Origin: JAOUGY01 sp963792365
GTDB taxonomy: Bacteria > Actinomycetota > Acidimicrobiia > Spongiisociales > ZC4RG35
NCBI GenBank assembly: GCA_963792365.1
Contig: CAWBVW010000007.1
Span: forward strand, 1-64,000
Direction of reading: 5' to 3'
Length of the DNA: 64,000 nucleotides
The notes beneath the pieces are model-generated. The model was not told where the DNA came from and did no database searches. It saw only the letters and a program-made list of their open reading frames with translations. How positions within the stretch are numbered: position 1 is the stretch's first letter; each line of letters begins with the position of its first letter. This document shows positions 41,504-48,928 of the stretch, piece after piece. The position numbers and the translations under genes were made by a program.

Positions 41504-42265
41504 TCATCCGGCGGCCTCCTCGAGGGCTTCCCACACCCGGGATGCCGCCGATCGCAGCCCGGGATCGTCGTGAGGGAGGTCGGCTCGGGGTCGTCCGGAG
41601 TCGACCTCGATGGTGTCCACCAGCGGGTTCGGACCGCGGCGGATGACAGTGACCCGGTCCGAGAGCCGCACGGCCTCCTCGACGTCGTGGGTGACGAGAA
41701 CCGTCGTGCGTCCGTCGGCCATCCACAAGCGCTCGAGGTCGGCCTGAATCGCACGTCGAGCGATGGCATCGAGATGCGCCAGCGGTTCGTCGAGCAAGAG
41801 CACGTCGGCCTCGTGAGCGAGCGCCCGGCCGAGGCCGACCCGCGAAGCCTGGCCCATCGACAGCTGATCGGGCATCCGGTTTCCCAAACCGGCGAGCCCG
41901 ACATGGGCCGTGTAGAAGCTGCGCACGCGTTCGAGAATCTCCTTGGATCGCCGCCCGAACTCGAGACCCAGGCCGACGTTGCGCTCGACGTTCCACCAGG
42001 GCAGAAGGCGCGGCGAGTCGAACACCATCGCGGTCGGATGTGTCCGGCGGGGAGCGCCGGACAGTTGCACTTCCCCACTCGTCGGCGTCTCGAGACCGGC
42101 GATTAGTCGTAACAAGGTGGTCTTCCCACACCCGCTCGGACCGATCAGGGAGTGGAACGATCCGCCCACGATGCTCAGCGTCAATCGCTCGAAGAGCTGC
42201 AGTGGTTCACCTCGACGAGCCGGATAGGAGAACGACAGATCGACGATGTCGACACGAACCGTCAT
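41504..42265 (-). CDS. ABC transporter ATP-binding protein, SsuB/TauB-like
   Basis: A 253-aa nucleotide-binding subunit. Walker A is GPSGCGKTT (about 43-51), the Q-loop region has MVFDSPRLLPWWNVERNV, the signature is LSMGQASRVGLGRAL, Walker B is ADVLLLDEPLAHLD, and the H-loop is VTHDVEEAV. SsuB-type proteins energise uptake of sulfonates, nitrate or similar small molecules. It is divergent from the binding-protein operon at 42450-46210, which has its own ATPase, so this may be the second nucleotide-binding partner of a heterodimeric importer. Confidence 0.88.
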   Translation of the reverse strand: MTVRVDIVDLSFSYPARRGEPLQLFERLTLSIVGGSFHSLIGPSGCGKTTLLRLIAGLETPTSGEVQLSGAPRRTHPTAMVFDSPRLLPWWNVERNVGLGLEFGRRSKEILERVRSFYTAHVGLAGLGNRMPDQLSMGQASRVGLGRALAHEADVLLLDEPLAHLDAIARRAIQADLERLWMADGRTTVLVTHDVEEAVRLSDRVTVIRRGPNPLVDTIEVDSGRPRADLPHDDPGLRSAASRVWEALEEAAG

Positions 42266-42382
42266 GAGGTCTGTGAGTCACATTCGACATTTCGCATCAA
42301 ACAAAGTCCCCGCTTTTGAGGGCACCGTACTTCCTATTTGATATACGATCCCTCTCACGTGAAGAGTCGAACCCGTTTCGCA

Positions 42383-42392
42383 CAATCGATTG
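42383..42392. promoter_or_regulatory. LacI-type operator O7, CAATCGATTG
   Basis: The palindrome followed by CAG sits in the 184-base divergent promoter between the ATPase (start 42265) and the binding protein (start 42450). A weak half-match to the 19-bp GntR-type site (GATATACGATCC, 42340-42351) lies 31 bases away. Confidence 0.7.
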
Positions 42393-42449
42393 CAGCGGCA
42401 TTCGATGGCGTTCGGGCGCTCCTGAGCGATCCCCGGGAGGAGAGCATAT

Positions 42450-43562
42450 ATGACAGGTACTAGGTCGACGAGATGGCGCTGGCTGGCCTTGATCAGCGCC
42501 CTGATGATGGTGTTGGCGGCGTGCGGTGGCTCCGACGACGCCGGCTCCGATGACACAACCGCAGACGGTGGCGAGACAGGTGGAGAGCGCGACTTGAGCG
42601 TCATCCGGTTTGCGTTCGCCCCGGATCCGGCGTGGGACTATCTCACGGACACCGGAGCCCTGGACACGTGGGAAGAGGCCAACGGCATCGTCATCGACAC
42701 CAGTTCGACGTGGGACGAGTTCACGTTCTTCGCCGGCGGTCACGGTGACATCGTATCGATGGGCACGCAGGAGATTCCGGTGCTCGAGTCGGAGACCGGC
42801 ATCAAGACCGTGACCTTCGGCAAGTACAATTACCAGCGTTCGCCGATGATGACGCGGGCCGACACGGGCTACACCACCTTGGAGGACATACCACCAGGTT
42901 CCCCCATTTGCGTGAGCAGCCCCGTCTCGAACACCCAGTTCTGGTCGGTGGCGATGATGCAGCTTCACGGCATCGACTATCGGGTCGGTGGCGGTGACTA
43001 CGAGCTGATCGTGAACGACCACTTCGTCAACCCGCAGAACCTGCTCAACGGCGACTGCGAGGCGGCGGTGATCATCCCCGAGGCTGCGGCGCCGTATCTT
43101 CGCACCGGTGAGTTGGTGTTGATGTACGACGGCAAGATGCCGTTCCAGCTGTACAACGACTTCTCCGGCTTCGACGACGGCAACTTCCATGTGATGTCGA
43201 ACCTCTTCACGGCTACCGAGGCCTACTTCGATAGCCATCCAAGGGAGATCAAGGCCTTCCTCGCCCTGTGGCAGGAGGGGATCGACCTCTGGAACGCCAA
43301 CCAGGAAGAGATCATCAGCTCCTACCCGCAGCATTTCGCGGTCGAGGATCAAGCGGACATCGACTGGATGATCGAGTTCATGAACGAGCCGGCCAACGAC
43401 TGGTTCGTGGAGTCTGTGTATCTCGACGAGGCGTGGGTCGAGGCAGAGCGCAAGATCTGGGACTTCATGACCGAGCTCAATCCCGACAACGACAACTACC
43501 TCGAACCCGGGTTCGAGCAACCCAGATTGGAGATCGTCACACAAGAGACGCCGGACTGGTGA
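42450..43562 (+). CDS. ABC transporter substrate-binding lipoprotein, NMT1/SsuA-like
   Basis: A 370-aa receptor with a Sec-type signal peptide and lipobox (MVLAAC, Cys at 25), followed by a short Asp/Gly/Thr-rich linker. The binding domain starts near residue 50 (VIRFAFAPDPAWDYL). A characteristic block is ETGIKTVTFGKYNYQRSPMM (about 109-128). It resembles NMT1-like receptors for nitrate, sulfonates or pyrimidine-like compounds. GGGAGGAGAG lies before ATG. It heads an operon of two permeases and an ATPase; a stable hairpin separates it from the permeases. Confidence 0.87.
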   Translation: MTGTRSTRWRWLALISALMMVLAACGGSDDAGSDDTTADGGETGGERDLSVIRFAFAPDPAWDYLTDTGALDTWEEANGIVIDTSSTWDEFTFFAGGHGDIVSMGTQEIPVLESETGIKTVTFGKYNYQRSPMMTRADTGYTTLEDIPPGSPICVSSPVSNTQFWSVAMMQLHGIDYRVGGGDYELIVNDHFVNPQNLLNGDCEAAVIIPEAAAPYLRTGELVLMYDGKMPFQLYNDFSGFDDGNFHVMSNLFTATEAYFDSHPREIKAFLALWQEGIDLWNANQEEIISSYPQHFAVEDQADIDWMIEFMNEPANDWFVESVYLDEAWVEAERKIWDFMTELNPDNDNYLEPGFEQPRLEIVTQETPDW

Positions 43563-43629
43563 GCGGCGTTCTCGTACGAGACGTAACGTAATCGAGACAA
43601 GGCTGTGGAGCCCCGACGAGGATCCGTTG

Positions 43630-43664
43630 CCGTGGGATACCGGTTTCCGACCGGTATCCCACGG
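43630..43664 (+). terminator. Intercistronic hairpin (attenuator or mRNA-stabilising stem)
   Basis: A 15-bp perfect stem (arms 43630-43644 and 43650-43664, CCGTGGGATACCGGT) with a 5-base loop, between the binding-protein stop and the permease ribosome site. It has no T-tract. Partial termination or 3' protection would give the usual excess of binding protein over permease. Confidence 0.7.
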
Positions 43665-43690
43665 CCGCCAGACGAGGAGGTGGTGACCGG

Positions 43691-44557
43691 GTGACTGTCG
43701 CGACCGAGCAACAACCGGGCCAGACCAAGTACTCCGCCGAGGAGCAACGCCTTCGGGCGATGCGGCGGCGTGAGACACAACTGAGGTGGTTCTGGCGAAT
43801 CATGGGGTACATCGTTGTGTTTGCCGTCTGGGAGTACGGCTTCCAGGCGCTCATGGAACTCCTGACCGGCCGCGCCCTCAACGATGCACTGCTGCCCGGT
43901 CCGATTCGGATCTTCGAAACCATCCCTGATATCTGGGAAGGTGGCGAGTTGCTGAGAAACTTCGGCGCCACCCTCACCAGGATCGGGATCGGGTTTGGGT
44001 TGTCATTCATCGCCGGCTCATTCATCGGGCTGTTTGCCCAGAACCGCTGGCTCGACAACTTCTTCAGGGACGCGGTGGTCGTGAGCCTGACGTCGCCCGG
44101 GCTGGTGTGGGCCCTCACGGGCCTCATCATCTGGGGGTTCAAGCCGCTCGGATGGATCTTCGCCATCTTCATGACCACCTTCGCCCTGGTCTCGGTGAAC
44201 ATCTCCGAGGGAATCCGGGCACTTCCCAAGGACTTGCTCGACATGTCGAAGGCATTCGGAGTCAGCTCGTTCGACCGACAGCGACAGATCGTGATCCCCC
44301 ACCTCGCCCCGTACATCTTCACGGCGATCCGGTTCGGTTTTTCCATCGCATGGAAGGTGACGGTGCTGACGGAGGTGTTCTCGTCCAACGAAGGCATCGG
44401 CTTCAAGATGCGCGTCAGCAGCCAGGTGTTCCAGCTGGACGAGTTCTTCGCCTGGGTGCTGTCGTTCTTCGTCTTCGCCCTGTTCATGGAGAAGGTCGTG
44501 CTTCAGAAGTTCGAAGACCGGTTCTTCCGCTGGCGTCCGGAGGTTTCAGGAGCATGA
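43691..44557 (+). CDS. ABC transporter permease, SsuC-like (1)
   Basis: A 288-aa inner-membrane subunit with about six helices. After a charged N-terminus (EEQRLRAMRRRETQLRW) the first helix starts near residue 35. The cytoplasmic EAA loop that contacts the ATPase reads ALPKDLLDMSKAFGVSSFDR (about 176-195). GTG 43691 follows GAGGAGG by 9 bases. It is coupled by ATGA to a second, different permease, which suggests a heterodimeric channel. Confidence 0.88.
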   Translation: MTVATEQQPGQTKYSAEEQRLRAMRRRETQLRWFWRIMGYIVVFAVWEYGFQALMELLTGRALNDALLPGPIRIFETIPDIWEGGELLRNFGATLTRIGIGFGLSFIAGSFIGLFAQNRWLDNFFRDAVVVSLTSPGLVWALTGLIIWGFKPLGWIFAIFMTTFALVSVNISEGIRALPKDLLDMSKAFGVSSFDRQRQIVIPHLAPYIFTAIRFGFSIAWKVTVLTEVFSSNEGIGFKMRVSSQVFQLDEFFAWVLSFFVFALFMEKVVLQKFEDRFFRWRPEVSGA

Positions 44558-45477
44558 CATCCGCAACGACGACATCACACCCCAATTCGGCGGTGAAACT
44601 GTTCAAATCCCCGAGGACAGCCAGGATCTTGATGCCGATCGCGGTGATCATCGTCTGGTATCTCGTGTACTGGACGCTCGACTCGCGGATCTTCGTAGCG
44701 CCTCACACCGTCTTCGGGTTCATGTGGGACGAGCTGACGCTCAACACTGCGCTCAGATACGGATCGGTGCAGTCGAGCCTGTACGGGATGTTTGGCATCA
44801 CGATCTTCCGCCTGTTCACCGGGTTCGCCGTCGCCATGGTGGTGGGCACGGTCATCGGGCTGGGGATGGGCTTGTCGAAGTCCGTCAACGCCTTCTTCCA
44901 CGACTGGGTGATGGCGATCCTCGCCATGCCGGCGCTGGTGTGGGGCCTGTTCCTCGGGCTGGTGTTCGGCTTCGGCAACCAAGCACCCATCTATGCCTGC
45001 ATCCTGGCCGGCATACCCTTCGTGATTGTCAATGTCCGGGAGGGGGTCCGCAACACGCCCAGGGAGTTGTTCGACATGGCAAGGGCCTTCGGGGTTCCAC
45101 AGAACCGGATAACCCGCAGCGTGCTGCTCCCCTCGCTGATGCCATTCTTCTTCGCCGCCGTGCGGTATGCCTTCTCGGTCGGGTGGAAGGGTCTGGTGAT
45201 CGCCGAGGTCTTCGGCGCCGACAGGGGCATGGGCTGGACCATCAAATTCTGGTACGACGCCCACCGCACTCAAGGAGTGATCGGCTACGGACTGTTCTTC
45301 GTGGCCTTCGCATTGACACTCGAAAAGCTGGTCTTCGAGCCTCTGGCTGCGCGGTCGTTCAAGTGGCGGCCACAGATCGGTGCGATCAACGTCGTCGAAG
45401 AGCAATTCCTGTTGGATGACACCATCGAGGGAGCAGGGGAAGCGGAATACGCACGAGAAGGAGGACTCGATGGCTGA
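44554..45477 (+). CDS. ABC transporter permease, SsuC-like (2)
   Basis: A 307-aa permease with about six helices. Its EAA loop is NTPRELFDMARAFGVPQNRI (about 168-187), related to that of the first permease but clearly distinct. It has an acidic C-terminal tail (EEQFLLDDTIEGAGEAEYAR). ATG 44554 overlaps the stop of permease 1. It probably forms the heterodimeric membrane channel with permease 1; two ATPases are available nearby (41504 and 45470). Confidence 0.88.
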   Translation: MTSATTTSHPNSAVKLFKSPRTARILMPIAVIIVWYLVYWTLDSRIFVAPHTVFGFMWDELTLNTALRYGSVQSSLYGMFGITIFRLFTGFAVAMVVGTVIGLGMGLSKSVNAFFHDWVMAILAMPALVWGLFLGLVFGFGNQAPIYACILAGIPFVIVNVREGVRNTPRELFDMARAFGVPQNRITRSVLLPSLMPFFFAAVRYAFSVGWKGLVIAEVFGADRGMGWTIKFWYDAHRTQGVIGYGLFFVAFALTLEKLVFEPLAARSFKWRPQIGAINVVEEQFLLDDTIEGAGEAEYAREGGLDG

Positions 45478-46210
45478 GATACGGGTCAAGGATCTACACA
45501 AGGAATTCGGGGTCGGGGACGACCGGGTCGTCGCCCTGGAGAAGGTCAACCTGGACATCTCCGGACACGTCTTCGTGTCGATCGTCGGTCCATCGGGATG
45601 TGGCAAGTCCACGTTGCTCAACATCCTCAGCGGCATCGAGTCGCCGAGTTCCGGAACGGTGACGATCACCCAGGATTCGCACGACGCAAACCCGGGCTAC
45701 GTGTTCCAGGCGGCTCGCCTGCTGCCGTGGCGATCCGTGATGGACAACCTCCTGTTCGTGCAGCCGGAACGCGACGACGCGGCCCGCGAACGTTGTCAGA
45801 AGTACCTCGAGATGGTGCAACTCGGCGACAAGGGTGACAAGTACCCGGGTGAGTTGTCGGGAGGCATGCAGCAGCGAGTGGGCATCGCACGTGCATTCTC
45901 GATCGAGCCCGACGTGCTCTTCATGGACGAGCCATTCAGCCATCTCGACGCCATCACGGCGCGGTCGCTCCGTCGTGAACTCCACGAGATGTGGGAAAAG
46001 ACCAAGAAGACGGTCCTGTTCGTCACGCACGACGTGGGTGAGGCAGTGGAGCTGTCGAATCGGATCCTCGTGTTCGCCAAAGGTGGCAAGCTCGTCGACG
46101 ACATCAACGTCGACTTGCCGTTCCCTCGCGATTCGGCGGACGATGCTGTGGCGGTGTCGAAAGCCCACGTCCTCCGGAAATTCGAAGATCTCGATCTCCT
46201 GGCCACGTGA
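45470..46210 (+). CDS. ABC transporter ATP-binding protein, SsuB/TauB-like
   Basis: A 246-aa ATPase. Walker A is GPSGCGKST (about 40-48), the Q-loop region is YVFQAARLLPWRSVMDNL, the signature is LSGGMQQRVGIARAF, Walker B is DVLFMDEPFSHLD, and the H-loop is VTHDVGEAV. AAGGAGGA precedes ATG 45470, which lies 8 bases inside permease 2. It completes a receptor-permease-permease-ATPase operon. It is a typical SsuB-like subunit and is closer to consensus than the divergent ATPase at 41504. Confidence 0.9.
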   Translation: MAEIRVKDLHKEFGVGDDRVVALEKVNLDISGHVFVSIVGPSGCGKSTLLNILSGIESPSSGTVTITQDSHDANPGYVFQAARLLPWRSVMDNLLFVQPERDDAARERCQKYLEMVQLGDKGDKYPGELSGGMQQRVGIARAFSIEPDVLFMDEPFSHLDAITARSLRRELHEMWEKTKKTVLFVTHDVGEAVELSNRILVFAKGGKLVDDINVDLPFPRDSADDAVAVSKAHVLRKFEDLDLLAT

Positions 46211-46236
46211 CAGGTCGGTTTCCACGCTCGACAATC

Positions 46237-46266
46237 ATTCGGGGCCGCCAGTTGGCGGCCCCGAAT
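46237..46266. terminator. Hairpin terminator of the ABC operon
   Basis: A 13-bp perfect stem (arms 46237-46249 and 46254-46266, ATTCGGGGCCGCC) with an AGTT loop, 26 bases after the ATPase stop and before a convergent gene. It probably terminates transcription from both sides. Confidence 0.8.
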
Positions 46267-46279
46267 CGTGTCCGAGCGC

Positions 46280-47377
46280 TCACATGTCGAAGCCCAGCGA
46301 GAAGTGCTCGTTCCACCGTCGGATCTGGTCCTGCACGGCAGGGGTGACTGCGATCCCTTCTTCCCGATTTTGTTCCTCGGCGATGGCCTCGGGCTCACCG
46401 TGGATGAAGATGCGGTCCTGACCTGGGCTCTTGCCCGACGAACGGACGGTTTCGAAGGTGTCAGCCATCACGTCACCGATCCGTTGCTCGTCGCCGAATC
46501 CCCGCACCGAGATCGCTCCCATGAAATGCCCCATCGCCGGAGCAGCCATGCCCGCCGCCCCTGCAAGTCGGTCGGTGAGAGGTGTTCCAGCCAGAGCGCC
46601 GGCCAGCAGTTCGATCATGAGCGCCAGGCCGTAGCCCTTGTGGCCCCCCGTGTCGTCACCTTCTCCGCCGAGCGGCAGCAACGGCGCGGAATAGGAGAGG
46701 ACGCCATTGTCGTCCAGACCCGGAGGCGTGCCGGTGTCGGCCACCCATCCTGGGCTCAGCGGGCGCCCTTCTCGGAGGGCGGTCTCGATCTTGCCGACCG
46801 CAACCGCCGAAGTCGCCATGTCGAGATAGAAGTCGACGGTTCTCCCGAATGCCGGAATGCCAACGGCCATCGGATTGGTCCCGAACACGGACTCACTTCC
46901 GAACGTGGGAGCAACACGACGACCTCCGCTCGACATGCTGATTCCGATGCAGCCGGCGTCCATCGCCATGCGCGCCCAATAGCCGGCATACCCGAAGTGG
47001 CTCGAGTTGCCCACGGTCACGAAACCCGAACCGTGCCGGCCGGCCATTGCGATCGACTCTTCCATGGCCTTGGAGGCAGATACGATCCCAACCGCTCGAT
47101 CGGCGTCCATCGTGACCGTGGTATCGCTGCCCCGACTCAGTCTCATGTCGGGTTCGCGATTGATGACACCACGCTCGATCCGAACGAGGAAGTAGCTCAT
47201 TCTTGCGAGACCGTGGCTCCTGATCCCCCGGACGTCTGCCGACGTCAGAACGTCGGCCACCAGCTCGGAATCCTCCGCGGGGACACCTGCCGCAGAGAAC
47301 GCACTTACGATGAACTCGCTAGCAACCTCCACGGGCAGGCGGATGGTCCCTTCTGGCAGGCGATCGGTTTCCACCAT
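46280..47377 (-). CDS. Ldh2/YlbC-family (malate/L-lactate/ureidoglycolate-type) dehydrogenase
   Basis: A 365-aa NAD(P)-dependent dehydrogenase of the MDH2/LDH2 family, unrelated to classical Rossmann dehydrogenases. Family marks include DVRGIRSHGLARM (about 48-60), NSSHFGYAGYWARMAM with the catalytic histidine (about 122-137), FGTNPMAVGIP and GHKGYGLALMIELL (about 245). Known members act on malate, ureidoglycolate, sulfolactate or delta-piperideine carboxylates. TCGAAGGAGAC precedes ATG 47377. It is a single-gene unit beside the ABC operon, so its substrate may be the imported compound. Confidence 0.85.
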   Translation of the reverse strand: MVETDRLPEGTIRLPVEVASEFIVSAFSAAGVPAEDSELVADVLTSADVRGIRSHGLARMSYFLVRIERGVINREPDMRLSRGSDTTVTMDADRAVGIVSASKAMEESIAMAGRHGSGFVTVGNSSHFGYAGYWARMAMDAGCIGISMSSGGRRVAPTFGSESVFGTNPMAVGIPAFGRTVDFYLDMATSAVAVGKIETALREGRPLSPGWVADTGTPPGLDDNGVLSYSAPLLPLGGEGDDTGGHKGYGLALMIELLAGALAGTPLTDRLAGAAGMAAPAMGHFMGAISVRGFGDEQRIGDVMADTFETVRSSGKSPGQDRIFIHGEPEAIAEEQNREEGIAVTPAVQDQIRRWNEHFSLGFDM

Positions 47378-47475
47378 CGATGTCTCCTTCGACCGTTGCG
47401 GCATCCTACGACAGCGCTGCTCCTCGACCCGGCTGCGATTCTGCACAGCTCGGCCGGGTGTGGCACGGTGATGCA

Positions 47476-48705
47476 ATGAACCATCCCGGGGAAGATCGCG
47501 CCGGCCCCAACGTGATCGTACGCGGTGTCGATCCACCGAAATCGGCTCGGGCCGGGCGCCGAGCCAACCGCACGACCATGCTTGCGACGACCGGGATCCT
47601 CATTCTCCTCATCGGCTATGTCGCAACAACGGGACCGGCGGCCCAGGTCGAGTGGTCCGAGGCGACCGTGCCACAGGATCGACTCAACGCTGAAAGCATC
47701 ATCGCAACTCCCACCGGGTTCTCACTGCTGGGAGGACCGGGTCCATCAGGCGGGGTGGTCTGGTCGACCACCGACGGAGCCAGATGGCTGTCTCGCACCC
47801 TTCCTCGCGTGTCGAGCCGGATCGTTTTTCACCGCCGCGGCCTTTTTGTCGTCGATCGGCGGCAGATCGGTCGCGTGGGTCCGGATGGCGACGATCCAAC
47901 CGCGGTCATCGAACTACCCGACTCCGTCCGAATCGGCAATGGATCTCAACGGAGCGGCCTGGTCGCGGCAAGGGGTGGGCTGCTGGCACAAACGGTACGC
48001 GGCGACGTGTACTGGTCCAGCGACGGTCGGACGTTCGACCTTGCGATCGAAGCCGCCGAGTGGGGAGCCGACTCCGACGTGACACCCCGCCCTCAGGACG
48101 TCACCGATGTCGCACCAGCCCGGGTCCGGTCGGTGTGCCGTCCGCGCTCGCGTAGAGCGCCCGACGTACCACCGATCGTCGTCACGGACGACCGCATCCT
48201 CGCCTTCGTCCCCGAAGACGATCCATCGGTCGCGTGGCCGGTGTGCGAACCCGTCCTGTGGGGATCGAACGATGGGGCCACGTGGGTCCAGCTCTCCAAC
48301 ACGTCTCCGTTCCCCGATGGCGCGTATGTGTACGACGTGGCGTGGCGGGATGGGCGTTTTGTGGCGGTGGGCGGTATCGGCTTCGACAACGCGATCGTGT
48401 GGACCTCGATCGACGGCGCCGTGTGGGAGCGGATCGATGCTTTGACGACTGCCACCGCTGTGAACGTGGCCCAGGTCGAATCGGGCCCGATCGGATGGAT
48501 CGTCACAGGGCAACCGAGGGACGGCTCGGCCACCATCGGTTGGTTCTCTGCAGATGGCGTGTGTTGGGAGGCGATCCCAGACGGGGTGGCCTCGACCGGG
48601 GTGGCGGTCGGCGAGGACCACATCATGCTGGCCAACAGCGACCCGGCTCGGATCTGGGTAGGGACACCATCGGACCCCCTGTCACCATTCCGTCGCTGCC
48701 TGTGA
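47476..48705 (+). CDS. Membrane-anchored Asp-box beta-propeller-like protein, function unknown
   Basis: A 409-aa protein with one hydrophobic N-terminal segment (about 34-53, MLATTGILILLIGYVATTG) and a long outside domain. I see five Asp-box-like repeats of the form W-S/T-x-DG-x-x-W: WSTTDGARW, WSSDGRTF, GSNDGATW, TSIDGAVW, FSADGVCW. Such repeats mark sialidase-like or photosynthesis-factor-like propellers but do not imply glycosidase activity. It is probably an extracytoplasmic, membrane-tethered binding or assembly protein. No family is recognised. Upstream reading is dropped because ATG 47476 precedes the basic region and the helix. Confidence 0.7.
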   Translation: MNHPGEDRAGPNVIVRGVDPPKSARAGRRANRTTMLATTGILILLIGYVATTGPAAQVEWSEATVPQDRLNAESIIATPTGFSLLGGPGPSGGVVWSTTDGARWLSRTLPRVSSRIVFHRRGLFVVDRRQIGRVGPDGDDPTAVIELPDSVRIGNGSQRSGLVAARGGLLAQTVRGDVYWSSDGRTFDLAIEAAEWGADSDVTPRPQDVTDVAPARVRSVCRPRSRRAPDVPPIVVTDDRILAFVPEDDPSVAWPVCEPVLWGSNDGATWVQLSNTSPFPDGAYVYDVAWRDGRFVAVGGIGFDNAIVWTSIDGAVWERIDALTTATAVNVAQVESGPIGWIVTGQPRDGSATIGWFSADGVCWEAIPDGVASTGVAVGEDHIMLANSDPARIWVGTPSDPLSPFRRCL

Positions 48706-48928
48706 GTACCGGCAGCCCCCAGCCATGGTCGACCGACCTCTGGCGACGAGCCGACACAACTCAACCGGGCTTCATCCGACATCGACCAGAATCTTCGGCG
48801 ATAATCGAGACCGGCCGAAAGCGTCCGACGTCAGTTCGCCGAGGGTCGTCGGTTCATCTACCGGGTGATGGATCGACGGGACCAGCTGGTGGTGTCGCGC
48901 CTCTCGTCAGCGATCACCCGGTGCGAGG

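Noticed and set aside
41504..42265. LSMGQ signature of the divergent ATPase as an inactivating change
   Set aside because: The third position of the LSGGQ signature is variable in active ABC proteins; Walker A, Walker B and H-loop are intact.
42336..42354. Possible tenth 19-bp operator in the ABC divergent promoter
   Set aside because: GATATACGATCC matches the centre only and the right arm is poor; noted as a half-site near O7.
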